Position numbers and translations under genes: made by a program. Source: Streptomyces sclerotialus (lineage in GTDB: Bacteria > Actinomycetota > Actinomycetes > Streptomycetales > Streptomycetaceae). From it: 64,000 nucleotides of DNA. The notes beneath the pieces were generated by a model that was given only the letters and a program-made list of their open reading frames with translations, was not told the DNA's origin and searched no databases. Every line of letters begins with the position of its first letter. Position 1 is the first letter of the stretch. This document shows positions 42,761 to 52,500 of this stretch, piece by piece. Location: contig JODX01000018.1 of NCBI GenBank assembly GCA_000719105.1, positions 198,582-262,581 of the forward strand. The letters run 5' to 3'.

Positions 42761-44374
42761 TCAGGCGCCTTCCCCCACGACGGCCTCGGACCGCTCAGGG
42801 GTGCTCGGCGCCTGGACCGCCGACTCGCGTACCACCTTCGCCCTTCCCGTACGGTTCGCGCCGGGGCGCAGCAGGACGAAGGCGAGAACAGCTGCCAGGA
42901 ACGTCAGCGCTGCCGAGACGGTCAGGCACAGGCGCATGCCGTCGAGGAAGGCGTCGCCGACCGCACCCCAGACCTGGCCGGTCCGCGCGCCGAGCGGTAC
43001 CGAGCCGACCGCGCCGAGACCGTCGTCGCGGACCGCCTCGGTGACCCGGTCGGCCAGTGGGCCGTCGACGCCGGCGTCGGAGAGGCGGCCGGGCAGCGCG
43101 GAGACGGCGCGACTGGTGAGGAGGGCGCCGAGTACTGCGGGGCCGAGCGCGCCGCCGACCTGCCGGAAGGCGTTGTTCCCCGCGGCGGCCATCCCGGCGA
43201 GCGGGTGCGGCACGGAGGCGACGGCGACGGCCGTCATCGGCGTCGTCACGAACCCCATACCTAGTCCGAGCAGGACCAGCCGCCAGGAGAGCGAGGCGAG
43301 GGACGTGCCCGCATCGGCTCCGAGCAGCGTGAGCAGCGCGACGGTCACCATGAGCAGTCCTGTGGTGATCATGAGGCGCGGTGACACCTTGTGCATGACG
43401 CGCCCCGCGACCCCGCTGACGAGCAGGGCGGCCCCGGTGATCAGGAGCATCCGCCAGGCGGCACCGAGTGTGTCGAGGTGCTGGACCATGCCGAAGTAGA
43501 GGCTCAGCACGAAGAAGAAGCCGATCATGCCGAGGAACATGACCATGGCTACGAGGGTGGTGGCGGTGAAGCCGGGGCTGCGGAAGAGTGCGAGGTCGAG
43601 CATGGGATGCGCGGAGCGCCGCTCGGCCACGACGAAGGCGGTCCCGCTGATGACCGCGACGGCGAGCGCGACGACGACCAGTGTGTCGCCGAAGGAACCC
43701 GCGCCGCCCTGGATGACTCCGTAGACGAGCGCGGTGATGGCGAGCGCGGCGGTGATCTGTCCGGGCCAGTCCAGCTGTCCGGTGCGCGGAGCACGGCTTT
43801 CGGGAAGCAGCCGCAGGGAGACGCCGAAGGCGGACAGCGCGACGGGTATCGGCACGAGGAAGATCCACCGCCAGCCCGCCTGGCCCAGGATCACCCCGGC
43901 GACCACGCCGCCGACGGCGAGCGCGCCGAGCAGGCACATCGCCCAGAAACCGATGAACTTCCCGCGCTCGCGGTGGTCGGGCACGGCGTGGCTGATGAGT
44001 GCGAGCGTCGTCGGCAGCAGCGCGGCGGCACCGATCCCGGAGAGCGCCTGGCCCGCCCACAGCTGGCCGATCGAGTGGGCGGTGAGCGAGGTCGCGGCGC
44101 CGGCGGCGGAGAGCAGCAGCCCGGCGAGGTAGACCTTCTTGCGGCCGTGGACGTCACCGAAGACCCCGGCGGTGAGGATGAAGGCGGCCATCGGCAGTAC
44201 GAAGGCGGAGGAGACCCAGGACAGTTGTGAGGTGGTCGTGGAGAGAGCCGACTGGATGGCGGTGAGGCTCACCGAGACGCTCGTCACCGGCAGGTAGGCG
44301 ACGAAGACCCCGAGGCAGGCCATGAGGAGCGTCACTCCGCGACGGGATTCAGCGGCGGGCGGTGACTGGGACAA
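42761..44374 (-). CDS. DHA2-type MFS multidrug/antibiotic exporter
   Basis: The 537-residue protein has about 14 transmembrane segments, as in the DHA2 (EmrB/QacA) family. Motif A-like GDVHGRKKVYLAGL follows helix 2, and the drug-proton antiporter motif GIGAAALLPTTLALI lies in helix 5. I chose TTG 44374 because AAGGAG lies 7 bases upstream and the first helix starts at GVTLLMACLGVFVAYL; the much longer upstream frame has no membrane or domain features. It exports hydrophobic compounds using the proton gradient. It is divergent from an Lrp-family gene 361 bases away, which is the likely local regulator. Confidence 0.92.
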   Translation of the reverse strand: MSQSPPAAESRRGVTLLMACLGVFVAYLPVTSVSVSLTAIQSALSTTTSQLSWVSSAFVLPMAAFILTAGVFGDVHGRKKVYLAGLLLSAAGAATSLTAHSIGQLWAGQALSGIGAAALLPTTLALISHAVPDHRERGKFIGFWAMCLLGALAVGGVVAGVILGQAGWRWIFLVPIPVALSAFGVSLRLLPESRAPRTGQLDWPGQITAALAITALVYGVIQGGAGSFGDTLVVVALAVAVISGTAFVVAERRSAHPMLDLALFRSPGFTATTLVAMVMFLGMIGFFFVLSLYFGMVQHLDTLGAAWRMLLITGAALLVSGVAGRVMHKVSPRLMITTGLLMVTVALLTLLGADAGTSLASLSWRLVLLGLGMGFVTTPMTAVAVASVPHPLAGMAAAGNNAFRQVGGALGPAVLGALLTSRAVSALPGRLSDAGVDGPLADRVTEAVRDDGLGAVGSVPLGARTGQVWGAVGDAFLDGMRLCLTVSAALTFLAAVLAFVLLRPGANRTGRAKVVRESAVQAPSTPERSEAVVGEGA

Positions 44375-44735
44375 GAGGAGACTCCTTCGGAGCGCCGGAA
44401 CCCCGGCGCGAGGGACGAGTGAGGACACACGAGCGGTACGGCGGGTCCGGCCGTAGCGGAACGGGGCGGGCGCGGGGCCGCGCTCACCATGGCCGGACGG
44501 GACGGGCGGCGACGCTGCCGGACCGCGTCGACGTGGCGCCGGCCCCGCCCACGCACGGAACGTCGTCCCCGGCGCGTACACCGGACGGCGCCCCGCCGTG
44601 AGCACGAGGGGACGCGCCGTGGGTCCGCTCATACATCCTTCAAGAGTCTCCGTCACACTCGGTGATTCCCCCAAACCTCTCCCGGGCATCTGAGGGAAAC
44701 TGCTGTCACCAGGCGCTTCATGCAATGATTCCGCC

Positions 44736-45731
44736 ATGCTCGACGCCCTCGACAGTCAGATCCTCCACGCGCTGCACGTGGTGCCGCGCGCGCCGTTCCG
44801 CGTGATCGGAGAGGCGGTGGGGGCGTCGGAACAGACCGTCGCGCGACGGTACCGGGCCATGCGGCGTTCGGGCACCATGCGGGTCGTGGGGCTCGTCAAC
44901 CCGGCGGTGCACGGCCTCACGGCGAGTATCGTGCGGATCACTCTGCGCCCGGACAGGATCGATGCGCTCGCCGAGGCAGTGACCCGGCTGCCCGAGATCT
45001 CCTTCGCGAACGTCTCCTTCGGCGGCTCGGAGATCGTCTGTTCGATGGAGGCGCCCCACGACGGCCGGGTGCCGGATGTGCTGCGCCAACTGGGCTGCTC
45101 GCCAGGCGTGTTGGATGTCACCACTCGCATGGTGCTGCATGCCTACTCCCCGCCCGGCGCCGACTGGGCGCGGCTCGGCCCCTCGCTCCCGGAGGAGGCG
45201 GTGGCGCTGCTCCTCGAGCGTCACCCGCGTCAGGAACCGAAGGGCCCGCCGGCCGAACTGCGTGAGGAGGACGGCGCGCTGCTCGCGGTCCTCGCCGAGG
45301 ACGGCCGAGCGAGCCAGGCCACGCTGGCGGAGGGCACCGGCTGGACCACCGGCCGGATCGCGCGACGCATGGAGGCCCTGGAGCGCTCGGGCACACTGCT
45401 CTACGACGTGGACCTGGTTCCGGAGCGGCTGGGTTACCCCTTCAGTGCGGCGCTGTGGATGCGTACCTCTCCCGGGCGGCTGCACGAGACGGGTACGGCC
45501 GTCGCCGCACTTCCCCGTGTCGTCTTCGCTGCGGCCACCAGCGGCGACCAGAACCTCATGGCGATCGTCATGTGCACGGACGTCGCCGACTTCTACGGTT
45601 TCCTCAGCCGCGGCCTCGCCACGGTCCCCGGCGTCACCGATTACACGGTGAGCGTCCGGCTGCGTGCCCTCAAACAGGCCGCGTCGCTCGTCCACCGGGG
45701 GCGGCTGGTGCCTCCGCTCCCGCGGCGGTGA
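44736..45731 (+). CDS. Double-domain Lrp/AsnC family transcriptional regulator
   Basis: The 331-residue protein is about twice the length of a single Lrp unit. The N-terminal HTH (LDALDSQILHALHVV to ASEQTVARRYRAMRRSG, about 3-45) is followed by an AsnC-like ligand domain. A second HTH (ALLAVLAEDGRASQATLAEGTG, about 175-215, read around EDGRASQATLAEG) is followed by a second ligand domain ending near VTDYTVSVRLRALKQ. Tandem Lrp proteins of this size are common in Streptomyces. It diverges from the exporter at 44374 and probably controls it in response to a small molecule. The gap 44375-44735 holds no other gene. Confidence 0.9.
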   Translation: MLDALDSQILHALHVVPRAPFRVIGEAVGASEQTVARRYRAMRRSGTMRVVGLVNPAVHGLTASIVRITLRPDRIDALAEAVTRLPEISFANVSFGGSEIVCSMEAPHDGRVPDVLRQLGCSPGVLDVTTRMVLHAYSPPGADWARLGPSLPEEAVALLLERHPRQEPKGPPAELREEDGALLAVLAEDGRASQATLAEGTGWTTGRIARRMEALERSGTLLYDVDLVPERLGYPFSAALWMRTSPGRLHETGTAVAALPRVVFAAATSGDQNLMAIVMCTDVADFYGFLSRGLATVPGVTDYTVSVRLRALKQAASLVHRGRLVPPLPRR

Positions 45732-46246
45732 GCAGAGGAGAAGGAACGGAACGTGGTCGTGACGGCAGCGCGGGCGCCCGGGGTCGGTGGATGCGGAACG
45801 GGTACACGGTTCTGACGTCCTCGGCGGCGCCGAGCCAACTTCGTTGCGGCCCCGACTTCGAGGAGGCGGACCTTCCCGGACCAGCGTCGGGAGGGTGCTG
45901 AACAGCTCGCCGCAACCACGGGCCATCCAGTGGAAGAGCGACTTCGACCGCCCCGTCGGCATCCCGCAGGCGGCAGACCACTGGGTCGCCTGACCGCGTG
46001 CTGAGTCCTGGCACTGTTGATGTTCCGCTGGGTACTGGGGCGCGCACGCAAGCGAGTGAGGCCGGAGCGAGCAGCGCGGCTCTCGGCAGACCTGTGAGCC
46101 GCCCTTGCAAGTTCCGCCGGCGGCTCCGAGCGGGCTCCACACCGCAGGTGGACGATCAGTGTGAGCACAGTCTTGACCATGCCGGGTCGGTGCATCGCCT
46201 GAGGGCAGCAGTGTTGAAGCAAGATCGAAGGGCTACGCGCTACGCG
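45732..46246 (-). other. Degenerate region with an IS transposase trace
   Basis: No intact gene in 515 bases. Around 46150-46200 the minus strand reads HRPGMVKTVLTLIVH, the start of the same transposase family seen at 38.2 kb (RRPGMIKTVVTRMIY), followed by unrelated sequence. The remainder has no recognisable frame. Confidence 0.5.
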
Positions 46247-47497
46247 CTACGTGCTGCTGTCGGCATGATTTCCGACCAGGAGTTTGAGCCGCCCTTGCGC
46301 GACCACGCCCGTATCGTCACTGGCCGACTGCGCCCGGCGAACGAGGTAACTGTCGATGGCGCGGATCGCCCGTCGACGACGCTCCAGTGGCAGCACGGTC
46401 TCGTCCAGACCGTAGAGGAGAAGAAGCAGGGGCATCGGAGTGGAGGACTGAAGGACCTTCATCCGGTACAGGAACCGGCCCTCGACGCCGTGTTGCGGAT
46501 AATCGTCGATCAGGTCATAAATATCGGCGTATCGCGCCAGTTCGGCGAAGACATCCTCAGTAGGGACGGCGGCCGAGAGCAGCCAGCGCTCGAACTCCTT
46601 GAACAGGGTGGAGGAGGTGAACTCCCGCTGTGTTCGCATCGTGAGCCAGTACGTCAGGAACACGTCGAGGCGGCTTCGCGTGATGCGGCCAGTCGTCTGT
46701 TCCGTGCGCCATTCGTCCTGGTCGAAGGGCGCCCAGTACGTTTTGTAGAGCCGGTCGACATCTGCGCCGGCACGTTCCGCGTTACGGAACAGTAGGTTCT
46801 TGATCAAGTCCGCATGCTCCAGCGGTGTACCGCGGCTGTTCAGCGTCTCGAAGACGACTTGCGCATCATCGTGCTCTTCCAGGTCGATGATGACCAGACG
46901 CAGCTGTTCCCGCAGGGTTTGCACCAGCGTCCCCAGCCGCTCCTCGGGATCGGCGGATTCTGCCAGCCATGCATCGATCTCCTGCTGGAAGTAGGTGACG
47001 GCTTCGGCGAGCCGTCCTGCCCCGCCCTGACCGAGCATGACGGTGCGGAACTCGTCACGGTCCGCGTTGGTCGGCCACACCTTGTAGAGGTGATCGGGGT
47101 GCTGGGCGCGGTCGAACAGATCCTCGTCATTCTCCAGGAACTTGCTCAGCAGCCGCACGGACCGCTCGTGGTTGAGAGCCGCCGCCGACAGACGGGACGC
47201 AAACAGGAACAACTGCAGAGTTGTCAGACGCTGCTGGCCGTCAATGACCTGCCGTGTCTCCAGACTCGACGAAAGGTACGGTGTCTCGTCGAAGACAACC
47301 GCGCCGAGAAAGTGTGGAGCCACCGTATCGCCGGTCAGGGCCGCCTGCTCGGCCCGCTCGACGGTGCGGCGAATGTCCTCCCACAGAGCCGACCAGTTGT
47401 CGTCCCGGTTCCACACGTACGGCCTCTGGAACAGCGGTACCGTGTAGCGGATGTCCCTGCCGAAGATCCGACGCAGGTCGACTGTGTCTGCTCTCAT
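46247..47497 (-). CDS. DUF262 (GmrS-like) protein truncated at the C-terminus
   Basis: A 416-residue frame from ATG 47497. The DUF262 domain is intact: IRYTVPLFQRPYVWNRDDNW at the start, the nucleotide-site motif VIDGQQRLTTLQLFLFAS (about 85-100), and VFETLNSRGTPLEHADLIKN (about 235). These domains cleave or sense modified DNA in GmrSD-type type IV restriction, where a DUF1524 HNH domain follows. Here the family match ends at AIDSYLVRR. The last 30 residues are encoded by a 39-bp sequence also present at 55.7 kb and other non-homologous DNA. No HNH motif (DUF1524) is seen. It is probably a gene cut by a mobile element and likely defective as a nuclease. Confidence 0.82.
   Translation of the reverse strand: MRADTVDLRRIFGRDIRYTVPLFQRPYVWNRDDNWSALWEDIRRTVERAEQAALTGDTVAPHFLGAVVFDETPYLSSSLETRQVIDGQQRLTTLQLFLFASRLSAAALNHERSVRLLSKFLENDEDLFDRAQHPDHLYKVWPTNADRDEFRTVMLGQGGAGRLAEAVTYFQQEIDAWLAESADPEERLGTLVQTLREQLRLVIIDLEEHDDAQVVFETLNSRGTPLEHADLIKNLLFRNAERAGADVDRLYKTYWAPFDQDEWRTEQTTGRITRSRLDVFLTYWLTMRTQREFTSSTLFKEFERWLLSAAVPTEDVFAELARYADIYDLIDDYPQHGVEGRFLYRMKVLQSSTPMPLLLLLYGLDETVLPLERRRRAIRAIDSYLVRRAQSASDDTGVVAQGRLKLLVGNHADSST
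46291..46329. repeat. 39-bp repeat, copy 1
   Basis: This 39-bp stretch (core GACCACGCCCGTATCGTCAC) recurs at 55708-55746 with one mismatch. Its right edge coincides with the point where the DUF262 gene loses family similarity, so it is likely the end of a mobile element. Confidence 0.8.
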
Positions 47498-47814
47498 GGA
47501 TCGAGGTCTCCTCTTCGCTTTGCGGTTAACACCGTGGCGATCACCACCACAGTCGGCTGGCCTGATCCACAAAATTCAGCGGCAAGACGGCAGAGGACAC
47601 AAGCGGACAACGGGATGCCGTTGTGTCTCCCGCTGGGTGTCTTGGTGACCTGCATCCAGGAGGGCGACATCGGCCTGCTCCGCGCGCTCCAACGTCGAAA
47701 TCACCAGCACGGTGTCACCTACGCCCCGTCCACGCACACGACGAGCTCAGCAAGCTGTGCCGGGCCGCATACCGGCTCGCCCTCCTCGAACGGTCGACGA
47801 CGCGAACCTGCTGG
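47498..47814. other. Intergenic stretch upstream of the DUF262 gene
   Basis: About 315 bases with no recognisable gene. It should contain the promoter of the leftward DUF262 gene. No clear repeats or operators were seen. Confidence 0.45.
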
Positions 47815-48120
47815 CCCTCGCCCGAGCTCCGAGCAACGCGTTCTCACCCTCCGTCACGGCCTGACGGAGGTACTCCGCTCACACTGCCACTGATCGGCCG
47901 CCGTGTCGGCGTCGCCCCAGGACGCGTCCGCCAGATCGAGAGGGAGGCCGTCGACAGACTGAAGGCCCTCTTCGAGGAACACCAGCGGGAGGCGGCGGTG
48001 TGGGAGCGAAATGAAGCCGCGGCGGGACAAGTCCGGACCGATGAGAACACTGAACCTGCTGGCCGGTGGCAAGCCTCACGCAGGCCGGGAGCGGTCGACA
48101 GTGCGAGCAGGCGGCGGTAG
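47815..48120 (+). pseudogene. Sigma-70 region 4 relic
   Basis: One frame gives SEQRVLTLRHGLTEVL and the next gives IGRRVGVAPGRVRQIEREAVDRLKALFEE. Put together these match region 4 of a principal-type sigma factor (RERRVLELRFGL and VTRERIRQIEREAL in the family). A shift near 47870 and the loss of regions 1-3 show it is a relic. The last 35 codons are unrelated. Confidence 0.65.
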
Positions 48121-48444
48121 GCGGTTCGAGCTGAGCGCCACACGGGCTACCGATGCCACAAGGTCGGGGAATCGAGTTTGAAGGGCTGCTCGTCCTCGGA
48201 GGCGCTGAAGAGTTGCAGGCGGTACGGCTTCGGCTGGGTGCGCTCGGCTACCTGTGGGACGACGATGCTCCCAGCCTTGGCGGGTATTGGGCCGGAGGCA
48301 CGCTGGCCGGTGGCCTGGTCGGCGCTCGATGCCAGGACAGAAGACTGGGCAGAGCGAGCAACGATGACTGTCTTGTGACGCATGTGTTGGCACTTCCCGG
48401 ACTCAATCTAATACCGTGGTCGATCGCTTGTGCGACGTTCGTCG
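48121..48444. other. Intergenic stretch before RHS locus 2
   Basis: About 320 bases with no recognisable coding sequence. It is presumably the promoter region for the second SseB-WXG-RHS operon. Confidence 0.45.
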
Positions 48445-48885
48445 ATGGGTGTTACGGCGGTGGCTGACGTGAGCGCTGAGGCGTTGCGGGTGCGGCTGGC
48501 GGATCTGCGGGCGACCGAGCGGGGGGATCTCCGTGAGGTGGTGGGTGAGTTCCGGCGGAGCGAGGTGCTGGTGCCGGTGGTGGACGGTGCGCTGCTGTCC
48601 GCGGAGCTGGGCGGGATCCGCTGGCTGTTGGTGTTCACGGACGAGGCGGCGCTGGCGCGGTTCGCGGAGGCGCGCGGGGAGATGTACGACGAGCGCATGC
48701 CGGTGTACGGGGCGCGGTTGCTGGACCGGGTGATCCCGCGGGCCGGCGGGCCGATGGGCATTGCGGTGGACGCGGGGAGCGAGGCGGGCATGGTGCTGCC
48801 GCCGATGACGGGCATCGTGCCGGATGCGGTGGCGCTGGACGCGCTGGCGCCCGCAGGCGCGGGTGCTGCGGGGGTGGGCGCGTGA
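48445..48885 (+). CDS. SseB-like protein of RHS locus 2
   Basis: A protein of about 146 residues, paralogous to the one at 30969: VVGEFRRSEVLVPVVDGALL, GGIRWLLVFTDEAALARFAEA, VYGARLLDRV and GIAVDAGSEAGMVLPP align segment by segment. The start is uncertain; ATG 48445 is used here, but later GTG codons near 48460 are possible and no strong ribosome site is visible. The stop overlaps the next GTG by 4 bases. The presence of the same gene at the head of both RHS loci indicates a conserved accessory role in toxin folding, loading or export. Confidence 0.8.
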   Translation: MGVTAVADVSAEALRVRLADLRATERGDLREVVGEFRRSEVLVPVVDGALLSAELGGIRWLLVFTDEAALARFAEARGEMYDERMPVYGARLLDRVIPRAGGPMGIAVDAGSEAGMVLPPMTGIVPDAVALDALAPAGAGAAGVGA

Positions 48886-49505
48886 GCGGCGGCGGTTATG
48901 AGGTTGATCCGGAGGCGATGGCGCGGATCACTCAGGGCATCAACCAGGCCATGGCGGAGCTGAAGGAGCTGGGCTTCGACATCGAGGCGGGCCTGGGGCG
49001 CGGCTTCGACGATCTGGAGTTGGCCGATCTGGAGGTGGGGGATGCCGGGCTGCGGCAGACCTTCGCCGGTTTCTGTGATCGGTGGGGCTGGGGTGTGCGG
49101 TCGCTGATGCAGGACGCGAATGAGTTCGCGGCGCGGCTGGATCTGTCGGCGGGGCTGTATCACGAGCAGGAGCAGTACGCCTCGAACACCCTGAAGACGG
49201 TGTGGACGGCCGCGGCGGGCAATCCGTACCTGTCGAAGGAGGAGGTCGAGCAGCGCTCCTGGGGCGACACCCTGAAGGACAACGCCGTCTCCCACGTCAT
49301 GGACGCCGACTACAGTCCGGGCTCGTTCACGGAGGGGCAGGAGGAGGTGCGGCAGGCCTGGGGGCAGACCTGGCAGGACGTCCAGACCTCGACCATCACT
49401 CCCGACGCGCCGTTCGATGCGGACACCGACTGGCAGTGGAGCGGTCCGCCCGAGCCCGAGGCCGGCTCGCCCGCGCAGGAGACGCCCGGGGCGGGTGAGC
49501 GCTGA
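48882..49505 (+). CDS. WXG/ESX-like partner protein of RHS locus 2
   Basis: A 207-residue protein starting at GTG (GTGA overlap). It parallels the 31373 protein: helical N-terminus GYEVDPEAMARITQGINQ, the central segment LRQTFAGFCDRWGWGVRSLMQDANEFAARLDLSAGLYHEQE (read in parts FCDRWGWGVRSLMQDAN and AGLYHEQEQY), and the DWQWSGPPEPE tail. It probably pairs with the WXG region of the adjacent RHS protein. The stop codon shares one base with the next ATG (TGATG). Confidence 0.8.
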   Translation: MSGGGYEVDPEAMARITQGINQAMAELKELGFDIEAGLGRGFDDLELADLEVGDAGLRQTFAGFCDRWGWGVRSLMQDANEFAARLDLSAGLYHEQEQYASNTLKTVWTAAAGNPYLSKEEVEQRSWGDTLKDNAVSHVMDADYSPGSFTEGQEEVRQAWGQTWQDVQTSTITPDAPFDADTDWQWSGPPEPEAGSPAQETPGAGER

Positions 49506-52500
49506 TGGGGATTCTCGGCGACATCGGCGATGGGCTGAACCGGCTCGGCGACGGCTTCGAGGGCGCCGTGGACGGCGCGAAGAAGGGGATCGGCGAGGCG
49601 GTCAACTGGGGTGCCGACCAGGCGGCCGACGGCCTGGACGCGGTCGGCGCCGGCGACCTGGCCGAGGGCGTGCGCGACTTCGGCGAGGGGGTTAACAACC
49701 GCCTGGGCGGGGATGTCGCCGAGCGGCAGCTGGGCGAGAGCGACGACCCCAAGGAGCTCCTGCACGGCAGCCCGGAGGCGCTCGAGGCGCGGGCCAAGCA
49801 CCTGCGCGACTTCACACGCGCCTTCGAGAACGTCGGTCAGGGCATGCGCGCCCTGGACGCCGCCAGCTGGCAGGGCCAGGCCGCGGACGCCTTCCGCGCC
49901 AAGTTCGAGGTGCAGCCCAAGCAGTGGCTGACCGCGGCCGACGCCTGCGAGGCGGCCGCCCAGGCTTTGGACGCCTACGCGGACACGGTGCGCTGGGCCC
50001 AGCAGCAGGCACAGACCGCCATCGACCTGTACCGAAGAGCGCAGGAGACCAGCAAGAAGGCGGCGGACGCCCACAACGCCGCCGTGGACGCCTACAACAA
50101 GGCCGCCGACCAGTACAACGCCGCCCTGAAGGCGAACCAGGATCCCGGCGTGAAGCCCACCCCGCCGGGCGAGTTCACCGACCCGGGCGTCGCCGACCGC
50201 AAGGAGGCCGAACGCCTCCTCACCGAGGCCCGCCGCCAGCGCACCGACGCCGCCGCCGACGCCCGCGCCAAGGTGCAGAGCGCCCTGGACACGGCGCCGC
50301 CGAAACCGGAGTTCACCGACCGCCTGGGCGCCAACGCCGCCGACCTGTTCGTCGGCACCCAGCTCAACAGCGCCCACGTCGTCGGCGGCCTGCTCAAGGG
50401 CGGCGCGGACCTGCTGAAGCTGGCCCGCACGGTCAACCCGATGGACCCCTACAACCTCACCCACCCCGGCGAGTGGATGAAGAACAGCTCCCTGCTGCTG
50501 GCCGGCCTGGTGAGCACCGCCGCCCACCCCGAGCGCCTGCCCAAGGCCATCATCGGCACCGGCTGGAGCAACGACCCCGGCGAAGCGTTCGGAGTGCTCG
50601 CGTCCAACCTCATCGGCGGCAAGGGCGCCGGCGGCCTGGCCCGGGGCGCCGCCCGCGGAGCGGCCCGGGGCGCCGCCAAGGGCGCGGCGACCGGAGCCGC
50701 TCGGCAAGGGGTAGGAGCCAGCCTTCGAAATCACGCCCGCACGCTCAGATGCAGGCTGTTCAGTGGCGACCCGGTCGACATGGCCACCGGCCGCGTGGCG
50801 CTGTCGCAGACCGATGCATCACTGCCCGCCAAGTTGCCCCTATTCTTCACCCGACAGTTCGAGTCGTCCTACCGGTCCGGCCGCTGGTTCGGGCCCCGCT
50901 GGGCCTCGACCGCCCGACCAGCGGCTAGAGATCGACGCGGAGGGTGTAGTCCTCGTCCGCGAGGACGGCACGCTGCTGGCCTACCCGCACCCGGCGCCGG
51001 GCGTCCCGGTCCTGCCCGCCGAGGGCGACCGTCATCCGTTGAGCGTCGACGCCTTCGGTGACTACACCCTCACCGACCTCGAATCGGGCCGTGAGTGGCA
51101 CTTCGCCTCCCCGGGCGGCGACGGCAATGGCATCGCCCTGCTGGAGCAGATCACCGACCGCTCGGGCCAGTGGCTCACCTTCGAGTACGACACCGAGGGC
51201 GCCCCCACGGGCATCGTGCACTCGGCCGGCTACCACCTCAGGATCGAGACGACTGGGGGCCGGATCACTGCCCTGCACTTGGCCGACGCCGCCCCGACCG
51301 GCGGCGACCAGGAGCTGGTCCGCTTCGCGTATGACGAGCACGGCCACCTGGCAGCCGTAACGAACTCTTCCGGCAGACCCACCCGTTTCACCAACGACTC
51401 CGAAGGCCGCATCACCGCCTGGACGGACACGAACAACTCCTCCTACTACTACGTCTACGACGACGAGGACCGCTGCACCTCCCAGTCGGGCGAAGCGGAC
51501 CACCTGCGCAACACCTTCACCTACGGCGACATCGACCCGGAGACCGGCCACCGCACCATCACCGCGACCAACTCGCTGGGCCACAGCACCCACTACCTCG
51601 TCAACGCCGACCTGCAGGTAGTGACCGAGACGGGTCCGGACGGATCCACGGTCCACACCACCTACGACCGCTACGACCGCCAGCTGACCGTCACCGACCC
51701 GCTGGGCCGCACAGAGAGCTATGCCTACGACGCGGCAGGCCGCCTGGTGATGTCCGTCCGCCCGGACGGCCGCTACACCAGCATCGGCTACGACGACCAG
51801 GGCCTGCCGGTCTCCATAGCCGCCGCCGACGGCACGCACACGACCCAGCAGTTCGACGAGTTCGGCAACCGCACTGCGCTGACGGACTCCTCGGGCGCCA
51901 CAACCCGCTATACCTACGACGACCGGGGCCATCTGACCGCGATCACGGATGCGACGGGCGCGATTACCACGGTCCGCTGCAACCCCGCGGGCCTTCCCCT
52001 GGAGATCACGGACCCGCTCGGCGCGGTGACCCGTTACGAACGGGACGCATTCGGCCGCCCAACGGCGATCACGGACCCCCTGGGCGCCACCACACACCTG
52101 AAGTGGACGGTCGAGGGCAAGCTGGCCCGCCGCACCACCCCGGACGGCAGCACGGAATCGTGGACGTACGACGGCGAGGGCAACTGCACCAGCCACACCG
52201 ACGTCCTGGGCGCCGTCTCCCGCTACAAATACACGCACTTCGACCTGCTCGCCGCCCGCACCGGCCCGGACGGCGTGCGCTACACCTTCACCCACGACAC
52301 CGAACTGCGCCTGACAACGGTCACCAACCCCCAGGGCCTGACCTGGAGCTACGAATACGACCCGGCGGGCCGCCTGATCGCGGAAACGGACTTCGACGAC
52401 CGCAGACGGACGTACGCCCACGACACGGCAGGCCAACTGACCGCGAGCACCACGGCCGCCGGTCAGACCATCAGCTTCGACAGGGACGTCCTGGGCCGCG

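Noticed and set aside
44375..44737. N-terminal extension of the DHA2 exporter
   Set aside because: The Arg/Pro-rich extension crosses the divergent promoter region and overlaps the Lrp start; TTG 44374 has a good ribosome site.
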